A DNA stretch of 64,000 bases from Demequina oxidasica (GTDB lineage: Bacteria > Actinomycetota > Actinomycetes > Actinomycetales > Demequinaceae). The stretch covers positions 434,001 to 498,000 of the forward strand of contig NZ_BBRE01000001.1 of the NCBI RefSeq assembly GCF_000975115.1. Reading direction: 5' to 3'. Under the pieces are notes generated by a model. The model saw only the letters and a list, made by a program, of their open reading frames with translations. It was not told the origin of the DNA and did no database searches. Of the stretch, positions 15,164 through 22,997 are shown piece by piece (position 1 is the first letter of the stretch; every line of letters begins with the position of its first letter). A program made the position numbers and the translations under genes.

Positions 15164-15532
15164 TCGTGGAGATGCCGGGAATCGAACCCGGGTCCGCATG
15201 TTCATAGCCAGGTCTTCTCCGGGCGCAGCCTGAAGAATATTTCTCGGCCCCTCACCAACATCAGGCAAGCCGATGAGATGGGCCCAGTCATCTAAAAGTC
15301 CCGAACCTCCCGATGACGGAGAGATCCAGCAAGTTCCCTAGATGACGCCAGGAACCAGGTCGGGAACTACCCTGGGCTGACGGACTTCATTGCGCTCGCT
15401 TAAGCAGCGAGGGCGAAGTCGGTGCGCTTGGAATCGGCACCTATTAGTTTGCTGGGAGCGTTAACGAGATAACCCAACATCCTCGGCCCGCTTCCCCTGG
15501 GAAGTAAACACACGTCGAAACCGATCATCCCC
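15164..15532 (-). ncRNA. ssrA: tmRNA (transfer-messenger RNA)
   Basis: The 5' end GGGGATG (15532 downward) pairs with CATCTCC near the 3' end to form the acceptor stem, and a canonical T-arm (GGTTCGATTCC) precedes it. The reading frame after AATAGGT resumes at GCC and gives the tag ADSKRTDFALAA-stop, ending in the LAA degron recognised by ClpXP. tmRNA with SmpB rescues stalled ribosomes. Downstream of the discriminator A the DNA reads CGA instead of CCA, because the element replaced the original end, so the mature CCA must be added enzymatically. smpB lies 9 kb away. Confidence 0.93.
15166..15183. repeat. attR: 18-bp core within ssrA
   Basis: The same 18 bases as 7430-7447, forming the T-arm and acceptor end of the intact tmRNA gene. 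On the tmRNA strand the core is followed by GA rather than the CA found at attL. Confidence 0.85.
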
Positions 15533-15549
15533 TGTGCAGTTATGACTCC

Positions 15550-15576
15550 AGTCTAACTGGGACGCCCGACACGCAA
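15550..15576 (-). promoter_or_regulatory. Candidate ssrA promoter
   Basis: On the minus strand TTGCGT (15576-15571) and TAGACT (15555-15550) are 15 bp apart, about 17 nt before the tmRNA 5' end. The spacing is short, so this is tentative. TAGACT is also the -10 proposed for prfB. Confidence 0.35.
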
Positions 15577-15648
15577 CACCCCTACTCATCTAAGTGGACC
15601 TCAAGCAACGGCCGAGGCTCGGCAGCTCAAGGGTGATATGACGCGAAC

Positions 15649-17793
15649 TCACCTCGTCGCTTCCATTTTGGGTTGTCCTGGACGCAGAGCCGACGCCTTG
15701 CCCGGGCGCCACCAATTCCACTGACCTAACAAAGTCATGGTCGCAGGCAACAGCAAGCCACGAATCAAGGTCACATCAATCAAGATTGCGACCACCATCC
15801 CGATGCCGACCTCCTTCATCGCGGTCAGCGAGCCCAGCGCGAAGGCGAGGAATACGATCCCCATCGCGACAGCGGCGAGCGTCACGACGGGACCAGTCTT
15901 TGAGATTCCATCCAGGACAGCGATCCGATTGGCTTCACGCGGAGCCAAGGTCCGATCCCTCCTCCTCCACTCCTCGTTGATGCGTGCGAGCAGGAACACC
16001 TGATAGTCCATCGACAACCCAAAGGCGAGCATTCCAATGAATAGCGGCGTCGTGACGTCCAACGCTCCCCAGGGGTCAAAGCCCAGCAAGTCGCTCGCCC
16101 AGCCCCATTGAAATACCGCGACGAGAACGCCCAACGTAGCCGTGATCGTCAGTGCATTGAGCAACAGTGCCTTGAGGGGAACGACGACCGATTTGGTCAG
16201 AACAAATAGCAAGGCGAACGTCGACACAACAATAAAGAGCAGCGCGAGCGGTAACCGCTGCGTGAGATGGTCAATCGAGTCCACAACCTCGGCGGCAGGC
16301 CCGCCTACTGCAAAGGACAATGGAGAGTCGATCTGGCGAATGTCGCGCACCAGCGTCTGAGCGTCAACGCCCGTTGACGTCCCCAGAGGAGTGAACTCCA
16401 CTACCGTCACCGAGCTTGGAAGATCGGGAACCTGCCGCGCCTCATCAACTGTCCCGAATGACGCAGCCTCATCGAGAAGAGCGCGGACCTCGGGTTCCGA
16501 GACGGAGGCCTCGACGACCACGATCACAGGTTCAACTCCAAGATCCTGGAATCCATTGGTGATCGACTCGTATGCCCCTCTCTCCTCAGTCTTTGCCGGA
16601 AGTGAGTGAATGTCGGAACTGCCCAGGGTGAGAACAGCCAAGGGTGCAGCCATGATCAGCAGGGCGCCGGTGACAATGGCGGAAACGTAGATGGGGCGCC
16701 GTTGAGCAAAGGAGGTGAGCCGCCCCAATAGACCCCGCCCGCGCTGCGTTGCCAGGTCACGTCGGCGACCCCACCGTCGCTCCCCTTTTGCTGGAATTCG
16801 AGCGTGAATCACGGCGATCATCGCGGGAACGAAAGTCAGCCCCACAGCGGTCGCACCGATCACGGCCACCGAGCCGCCAATGGCCATACCGCTGAGCATC
16901 GGATCGCCCAAAACCAGCATCCCGCCGAGGGCAATGCAGACGGCGATGCCAGAGACCAGCACCGCCCTGCCTGCTTGCGCCATCGTACGACCCAGAAGCG
17001 AAACTGGGTTTGCTTGCGGGTCAAGCTCGCGTTCTTCCTGAAAGCGGGCTATCACCAGGAGACTGTAATCGACAGCCAAGCCCAGGCCCAGGATCGTCAT
17101 GATGTTGATGGCAAATTCGCTGACCGAAACCACAGTGACAGCCACTCGCATCAAGAGCAAAGCACTCGCAATCGCTACAAGCGCCGCAAGAATCGGCACC
17201 CCTCCCACTCGGAAACGCCCGAGCACGACAGTCAGCAAAATAATTAAAACTAAGATTGCGCCCGCCTCACCGATCGACGCCTCACGCACAGCTCGGTCGA
17301 CGAACTCCTGTTCGCCAAGTAGCTCTCCACCTACTTGGACCAGCGGGGCGGGCATGGTTCGGAGGATTTCCGCTACCTGATCTGCAACCTCGAGCGCTTC
17401 CTCATTTTCCAAGTCACCAGCGAGTTCGACGCTCACCAGCGAGCTTCGACCGTCGTCGCCGATGAGGCCACCGGCAGTGTAAGCATCGATCACTTCAACG
17501 ACGCCCGGCATTTCACGGATACGTTCCATGACAACGGGCGCCGCCGCGACCAAAGCTGGCGAATAGAAGTCCTCGCCAGAGATCACTCCTAGAACCGCCG
17601 GGCCCTCGGGATTGAGCTCATCCAAGTGCGCGTCGACCTGCATTGACTCAACACCCGGAGGCGCCGCGTCAATATCGACCGTCTTGTCAAAGACGGCACC
17701 ACCGAAAATTCCACCAACGAGGGCTATGACCGCCCACGCCCCGATAACGACATATGGGCGACGCGCCACTGACTTGCCGAGTCTCTCAAGCAT
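15649..17793 (-). CDS. MMPL family RND-type transporter
   Basis: A 714-residue membrane protein with the MMPL plan: one N-terminal TM, a large extracytoplasmic loop (about 45-170), five TMs, a charged linker (about 345-375) and the same order repeated, giving about 11-12 TMs. These transporters export lipids, fatty acids or drugs using proton motive force. Length (700-750) fits short actinobacterial MMPLs. ATG 17793 with GGAGAGG upstream marks the start; the 25 codons above it are not conserved-looking. Single gene between ssrA and the giant surface protein. Confidence 0.85.
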   Translation of the reverse strand: MLERLGKSVARRPYVVIGAWAVIALVGGIFGGAVFDKTVDIDAAPPGVESMQVDAHLDELNPEGPAVLGVISGEDFYSPALVAAAPVVMERIREMPGVVEVIDAYTAGGLIGDDGRSSLVSVELAGDLENEEALEVADQVAEILRTMPAPLVQVGGELLGEQEFVDRAVREASIGEAGAILVLIILLTVVLGRFRVGGVPILAALVAIASALLLMRVAVTVVSVSEFAINIMTILGLGLAVDYSLLVIARFQEERELDPQANPVSLLGRTMAQAGRAVLVSGIAVCIALGGMLVLGDPMLSGMAIGGSVAVIGATAVGLTFVPAMIAVIHARIPAKGERRWGRRRDLATQRGRGLLGRLTSFAQRRPIYVSAIVTGALLIMAAPLAVLTLGSSDIHSLPAKTEERGAYESITNGFQDLGVEPVIVVVEASVSEPEVRALLDEAASFGTVDEARQVPDLPSSVTVVEFTPLGTSTGVDAQTLVRDIRQIDSPLSFAVGGPAAEVVDSIDHLTQRLPLALLFIVVSTFALLFVLTKSVVVPLKALLLNALTITATLGVLVAVFQWGWASDLLGFDPWGALDVTTPLFIGMLAFGLSMDYQVFLLARINEEWRRRDRTLAPREANRIAVLDGISKTGPVVTLAAVAMGIVFLAFALGSLTAMKEVGIGMVVAILIDVTLIRGLLLPATMTLLGQWNWWRPGKASALRPGQPKMEATR

Positions 17794-17830
17794 GAAACCA
17801 AACCTCTCCGCTCCACTCACTAGAAGAGCG

Positions 17831-17863
17831 AGGGCCCCGGCATCGAAGCGATGCCGGGGCCCT
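17831..17863 (-). terminator. Terminator of the giant surface protein gene
   Basis: A perfect 15-bp inverted repeat AGGGCCCCGGCATCG / CGATGCCGGGGCCCT with a 3-nt loop, 14 nt after the stop at 17877 on the minus strand. No long T-run follows. Confidence 0.7.
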
Positions 17864-17876
17864 GCCACTTGTGATG

Positions 17877-20800
17877 CTAGTTAACGTGCTGGTCGTACCT
17901 GTAGAGGAACGCAGCCATGGCGTCACGTGTGGTGAGCGCGGTGGGACGGAACTCCTTAGAGCTACCCACCTGCCAACCTGTAGTGATGCCCGTGTCAGCA
18001 AGCCACGTGATCTCCTTGTAGAAGTTGCCGCCAACCTTGAGATCCTTGAACGGCGAATTCTTGGGAGCGGTCCACGAGGGACTTCCCGTGGAACGATACA
18101 AGAATGCAGCGATCGCTTCACGAGTAATCGGCTCGTACGGACGGAACTCCTTACCCTTCGGTGTCGACCAACCAGTGGAAATATCCTCCTGGTTCAACCA
18201 CACCATCTCCTTATAGAACTTAGTCTGAGGAGTGATGTCAGCAAACGGCGACCGGGCAGGCAGCTCCACCGCGGGTGAACCGGCCTGACGGTACAAGAAC
18301 GCCGCCATCGCATTGCGGTCGATCGTGCCGAATGGACGGAACTCCTTACCCTTCGGAGTCGACCAACCAGTGGAAATACCCTCGGCACTCAACCATGAAA
18401 TCTCCTTGAAGAACTTGGTCGATGCAGTGACATCGAGGAACTTCACAGGAGTGGGTTCCGGATCAGGAGTCGACTTTTTGGAGACCGTCACATTGAACGA
18501 CGTCTTGATGGACGTGTCCTGGTCGTAGGTCACCGTGAGCGTCACGTCACCAGCAGTCGACGAATCGAAGCCGGTCACGGTGAACTCGCCGTCGGTCAGA
18601 ACGTCGGTGGCCGAGTCGCTCCACGTAGACGTCACCTCCAAGCCATCGAGGTCCAGCTCATCACCCACCGTGTAACCGGTCTTGGTCGGCAACTGTGTCA
18701 CCTCGATCGACTCCACCGTGGCAGGCTCCTCGATGTCCTGGCGCTCGCCGAGCGACAGCACGTCGAAGTTGACGTTGCCGTCATCGCCCGACTCGAAGCT
18801 CAGCTTGACGGCATTGGCACCAGCGTCGAGTTCCACGTCACGGGTGACGGTCGCCCACTTGTTCCAAGCCCCGGTCCGCGGGAACACCCAGTCCCCGGTG
18901 TCCTCGCCATTGACGAACAGACTCACTGTCTTGTCGCCATCGAACGGGTTGGGCCCGTTCGCGTAGCGGACGTTCACCGGATAGGTGCCCGCCTCGTCGA
19001 CATTGACCGTGATCGTGGCGGACGAGCCCTCGTTCCAGGTGCCGCCCACATAGCCGGCTCCCGAGTAGCCACTGTGCTCGGTGTCGATGAACGCGCCAGA
19101 TGCCAGCGTGCCCTCCTCCGCCTCGTACCAGTCGCCCTCTTCGTAAACCGAGACGTCGAACGTCGTGGTGATCGACTCGTCCGCGACGTACGTCACCGTG
19201 AGCGTCACGTCCCCCGCCGCCGATGAATCGAAGCCAGCCACCGTGAACTCTTCATCAGTCAGCACCTCGCTGGCCGAATCGGGTCCGTTCGCCGTGACCT
19301 GCAGACCGCCGAGGTTGAGCTCGTCACCCACCACGTACTCCGTGGCGTTCGGGAGCTGAGTCACCTCGATCGACTCCACGACGAAGTCGGGGACCTCGAT
19401 CTCCTTGATCTGGATGTCGCGGAACGACACCGTCTCGTTGGCACCGTGGTTCTGGATGCCCACGAATCCTTGGGTGAGATCACGGGCAGGATCGGTGCTC
19501 GTGAAGTCGTTCACGAGCGTCCCATTGAGGTAGACCTTGATTTTTTGCCCGGTCACCTCGATGTCGTACGCGTTCCACTGACCCACGGGGTTCAGCGATG
19601 CCTCGACGGCGTCCGCATCGGCGCCCTGGAACGTGTAGATGGCACCGGTGGTGCGATCTGCGGCGTCCGTCGCGTCGATCTGAATCTCGTATCCCTGGTT
19701 GATTGCAACGCCCGTGTCAGTCCCGGGGTTCGGGAAACCGACGAACACGCCGGCGTTGTGGTCGGCCACGAGCTTCCAGTCGAGCTTGAGGCTGTAGGAC
19801 TCGAACTCCTGATCCTGGTACCACAGGAGGCCCAAGCCGCCCGAGGTCAAGAGGGTGCAGTCCGACTGACGTCCGAAGGAGCCATTTCCTGCGTGCCTCC
19901 ACTCCTCGAAGCTCGCCAATGTGCCGTCGAACAGCGACGTGTAGCCCTCTTCGGGGTCCACCGGGGTGCAGATGTCGAGCGTGTCTCCCACCGACAGGGC
20001 GTCGATGTTGACGTTGCCGTCGTCATCCTGGTCGTATCGAAGGGCGACGGTGTTGACGCCCGCGTTGAGCTCGACGTCCCGAGAGACCGTCGTCCAGGTC
20101 TTCCAGTCAGGCAGGCCTGGCAGTGTCCACGGTCCAACCTTCTCTCCATTGACGTACAGGGAGAGGTCTTTGTCGCCCGGAGCCGGGTTAGGGCCGCTTG
20201 CGTAGCGCAGGTGAATCGGGTGAGTACCCGCCTCATCCACGGTCACGGGGAACGATACGCCAGCGCCGACGTCCCGGATATTGTCGACGAACCCGGTGCC
20301 CGAGTAGCCGTTGTGCTCGCTATCCACCTGTGCGGTGCCGACTAGAGCCGACTCCTCAGCCTCGTACCAACCAGTGTCGGCCGGCGCCTCGTACCCTGGT
20401 AGCGAGTTGAGGGTGTACCAAGCCTCGGTGCTCCACAGCTCCTTCTCGGTCGCGGATTCAAACGGTCGCGGAGACCGCAGGTAAACCACATGTCCAGGCT
20501 GGAGGCCGTCGACGGCCAAGGTAACCGTGGCTCGGTCCTCAGACACGGTGGCGTCGGTGACGAACAGCGTCTCCTCGCCAATCTTGGGGCCGCCGTACTG
20601 AGCCGTAGGCGTGTAGCTCCACTGCTTTACGGAGTAGGAATCCGCGATGTTCGAGGCCGTCTCCTCTGAGATAGGCTCCGTGTACTCAATCTCGAAGCCA
20701 CCCTCGACGACGCGCATCTCCTTCATATCGAAGGAGTCCTCGCTGACGGGAGAGAGTTTCTGCAGGCCGAAGCGCAGCTTGCCTGACTCTCCCCAGTTGC

Positions 20801-22427
20801 CGCCCTCACCCGTGCCGCCGATGTACAGCGAACCGTCGGGACCATAGATGACGCGGTTAACGCCGACCTCGAGGCCTGCGGTGTGGCGGAAAGCCGCACC
20901 CTGGTACTCGCCGTCGACCTCTTCGATAAACGCGCGCTGCACGCCTCCGTAGGTCACGTCGCCGAACAGCATTTGACCGGAGAAGTCACCCTCCTCCACG
21001 AGCACGGGGGTGCTTGGCGAGTTGCCGATCTCATTCTGGGGCAGCCACACCACAGGCGGCGTCACCGGATTGGAGTCGAACGGTCCCGCCGGGTTTGTGT
21101 AGTGGTTGAAGAACCGGTCCTGCTCGACGTGCACGAGTTTCGAACTCGGTAGCCACCCGCCCTGGTTGTCCATGGCGAAGATCTCGCCGTCCGGTCCAAA
21201 GCCGATGCCGTTGGGCGTGCGCAGTCCACCCGCGACATACGACAGCTCTCCAGTCTCACGATCGATCGCGATCGTGGTGCCGCGATTCTCCGCAGGCTGC
21301 GGGTTGGTGGTTGCGCCACCGTTGTTGATCGCGACTGACAGGTTGACGTAGAAGCTGTCCTCGTCGTGGATCAAGCCGAACGCGAACTCGTGGAAGTTAC
21401 CGCCGTCAGGCCATTCCGCGAGCGTGGTGTGCACGTCGTAGAAGCCATCGCCGTCGGGGTCGGTCAGCTCGGTGAGTTGGTGGCGCTCCGAGACGAATAT
21501 CGAGTCTCCGATCACATCGACGCCCATCGGGTTGAGTAGGTCGGTGGCGACCTTGGTTGCGGTGACATCCTCTGGGCCGCTTGCCTCGCCCGCGCCCTCG
21601 ACAAGGAAGACCTCGCCGGGCTCTGCGTTGGGCACCCATCCACCCGAGCTCACCGAGCCGGAGGTGCTGACGAGCAACTCGCCGTCGTCGTTGAATGCCA
21701 TGCCGGTCACCTTAGGCTCGAAGCCGTCGGGACGGATGTCCACCAAGTCGTAGTTGGGGTTCACGGTGTCGAGACGGAGCCCGTCGCCCGCGGTGTCCTG
21801 AGCGCCCTCGCAGTACTTGAACCCCGGTGCGGTCACGCGAACCACGCCAGCCTCGGTACTGAGCACGCTATCGGGCACCACTTCGTACTCGCTCGCGCCG
21901 GGCGGGCTCCATTCGAGGGTGAGAACCTGGCCGTACCGGTCCTCAAAGTGTTCGACGAACATGTCGTGCGCTCCTGCTGTCAGCGAGACGCTGCCATCGA
22001 CCGTTACGGCACCGTGGAGGCCGTCATTGCTGATGATCTGCTCGCCGTCTATGTGCAGCGCCGAGCCGTCGTCGCTGGTGAGGCGGAAGTCGTAAGAGCC
22101 ATCCGTGGGGACCGTGAGGGTCGCCGAGACGTGGGTGACAAAGTGATCCGTGCCGCCAAAGTCCTCGTCGGCCTCGAGATCGATCTCGGAGATGAGCCGG
22201 TCAACGTTAGGTGTTTGGCCTGACTTCAGCGTGCATAGCTCGGTCATGCCGGGCGGCATGTGATACGTGCGCATAGTTGCGCCAGGTTCGTGCTCGGCGT
22301 CCGCCGCGGCGGGAGTGCTCAACCCAGCGACGAGCAGGCTCGCGCACAGCGCGCCCACACCGATCGATCGGGGCTTCACACCGTGGTAGTTGGTGCGCCG
22401 GTCTGGCGCTCGATGTAAGAGGGGCAT
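17877..22427 (-). CDS. Giant secreted mosaic protein: PA14, beta-propeller, CBM6-like, DUF1080, Ig-like, SLH-like
   Basis: A 1516-residue secreted protein, start ATG 22427 after AAGGAG. Domains in order: signal peptide (1-42, cut near AAADA); PA14-like carbohydrate-binding domain (about 60-190); sorbosone/glucose-dehydrogenase-type beta-propeller (about 200-600); CBM6-like domain starting WYEAEESA (about 685-815); DUF1080/LamG-like domain (about 825-1015, GYTSLFDG...); Ig-like (Big-3 type) VESIEVTQLP repeat (about 1014-1095); second CBM6-like (about 1097-1230); second Ig-like (about 1236-1315); three SLH-like repeats (about 1326-1516) with the FYKEI..W....I(S/T)TGW pattern. It probably binds and acts on polysaccharide while held to the cell wall. 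The two CBM6-Ig units look duplicated. Confidence 0.82.
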   Translation of the reverse strand: MPLLHRAPDRRTNYHGVKPRSIGVGALCASLLVAGLSTPAAADAEHEPGATMRTYHMPPGMTELCTLKSGQTPNVDRLISEIDLEADEDFGGTDHFVTHVSATLTVPTDGSYDFRLTSDDGSALHIDGEQIISNDGLHGAVTVDGSVSLTAGAHDMFVEHFEDRYGQVLTLEWSPPGASEYEVVPDSVLSTEAGVVRVTAPGFKYCEGAQDTAGDGLRLDTVNPNYDLVDIRPDGFEPKVTGMAFNDDGELLVSTSGSVSSGGWVPNAEPGEVFLVEGAGEASGPEDVTATKVATDLLNPMGVDVIGDSIFVSERHQLTELTDPDGDGFYDVHTTLAEWPDGGNFHEFAFGLIHDEDSFYVNLSVAINNGGATTNPQPAENRGTTIAIDRETGELSYVAGGLRTPNGIGFGPDGEIFAMDNQGGWLPSSKLVHVEQDRFFNHYTNPAGPFDSNPVTPPVVWLPQNEIGNSPSTPVLVEEGDFSGQMLFGDVTYGGVQRAFIEEVDGEYQGAAFRHTAGLEVGVNRVIYGPDGSLYIGGTGEGGNWGESGKLRFGLQKLSPVSEDSFDMKEMRVVEGGFEIEYTEPISEETASNIADSYSVKQWSYTPTAQYGGPKIGEETLFVTDATVSEDRATVTLAVDGLQPGHVVYLRSPRPFESATEKELWSTEAWYTLNSLPGYEAPADTGWYEAEESALVGTAQVDSEHNGYSGTGFVDNIRDVGAGVSFPVTVDEAGTHPIHLRYASGPNPAPGDKDLSLYVNGEKVGPWTLPGLPDWKTWTTVSRDVELNAGVNTVALRYDQDDDGNVNIDALSVGDTLDICTPVDPEEGYTSLFDGTLASFEEWRHAGNGSFGRQSDCTLLTSGGLGLLWYQDQEFESYSLKLDWKLVADHNAGVFVGFPNPGTDTGVAINQGYEIQIDATDAADRTTGAIYTFQGADADAVEASLNPVGQWNAYDIEVTGQKIKVYLNGTLVNDFTSTDPARDLTQGFVGIQNHGANETVSFRDIQIKEIEVPDFVVESIEVTQLPNATEYVVGDELNLGGLQVTANGPDSASEVLTDEEFTVAGFDSSAAGDVTLTVTYVADESITTTFDVSVYEEGDWYEAEEGTLASGAFIDTEHSGYSGAGYVGGTWNEGSSATITVNVDEAGTYPVNVRYANGPNPFDGDKTVSLFVNGEDTGDWVFPRTGAWNKWATVTRDVELDAGANAVKLSFESGDDGNVNFDVLSLGERQDIEEPATVESIEVTQLPTKTGYTVGDELDLDGLEVTSTWSDSATDVLTDGEFTVTGFDSSTAGDVTLTVTYDQDTSIKTSFNVTVSKKSTPDPEPTPVKFLDVTASTKFFKEISWLSAEGISTGWSTPKGKEFRPFGTIDRNAMAAFLYRQAGSPAVELPARSPFADITPQTKFYKEMVWLNQEDISTGWSTPKGKEFRPYEPITREAIAAFLYRSTGSPSWTAPKNSPFKDLKVGGNFYKEITWLADTGITTGWQVGSSKEFRPTALTTRDAMAAFLYRYDQHVN

Positions 22428-22997
22428 CGTTGCTCCTTGTCGTAGGGAAACTGAAGAATGAGGCATCATTGCCACTTTGTTCAGCACATCACTTCGCCAC
22501 GCTACACAACTTTTGCCTCAGAAACGACCACTTATGTACTTTCTTCGACAAAGGATCATAAGATCAAGTTTTGTGGGCATTTCAACATAGAAGCGCCGAC
22601 TTTTGAGTATGAGTGCACTCAAGAACTGGCGACTTTGATAACGATAGATAACGGTGACTCGGCGAAAGTTCGGTACTTGCGTATCGACTTCGTAATCTTT
22701 AGTAATCTCCCAACCATCTTTTGTATGTTGGGAATCATATCTTGGCGCGGGATCCGATGGCGCCGGGGATTCTGAGTGCTTTTGGCCGGCTCTCACCGCA
22801 GTACTTACCTCTCTCCGACCGACGTCCCCCATGTCAGAGAGGACGTTTGTCTGAGGGGATCCGCCGACCCCCTCTGCGGTCTCGCCCTGTTGTTCCTCGC
22901 GGCCACCTCGAGCGCCGCCTTGCAGTTGCGACACGGCTGCCGGAGTCGACGGGACTGCCCTACCTGCCCTTGAAGCCTTGCAGTAATAGCGTGCGGT
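22428..22997. other. 570-bp gap, AT-richer than its surroundings
   Basis: No supported gene. From about 22440 to 22740 the sequence is clearly less GC-rich than the rest of the window. It contains a tandem GATAACG repeat one helical turn apart (22637-22643 and 22647-22653). It should hold the promoter and control sites of the giant surface protein gene. The remainder, to 22997, has only frames without start signals. Confidence 0.5.
22637..22653. promoter_or_regulatory. Tandem GATAACG repeat upstream of the surface protein gene
   Basis: GATAACG occurs twice with 10-bp periodicity, 210-226 nt before the minus-strand start at 22427. Same-face repeats are typical of activator or repressor sites. 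Function unproven. Confidence 0.3.

Larger units (their letters stand above)
7430..15183. mobile_element. Integrative element at the 3' end of ssrA
   Basis: An 18-bp direct repeat of the tmRNA 3' end bounds 7.7 kb with a tyrosine integrase next to the intact ssrA copy. The interior also carries an excisionase-like HTH protein, a RepA-like ATPase, a WhiB-like protein, an ImmA-type protease and several small unknown genes. No capsid, terminase, relaxase or conjugation gene is visible, so it looks like a small mobilizable or phage-satellite-like island. ssrA is a classical target of tyrosine integrases. Two main minus-strand units (int plus 13397; then 13306 down to 10232) are stitched by 4-nt start/stop overlaps. 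Confidence 0.85.

Noticed and set aside
22458-22775. A 105-codon plus-strand frame in the AT-rich gap
   Set aside because: No ribosome binding site, no recognisable features, and it lies where a control region is expected.
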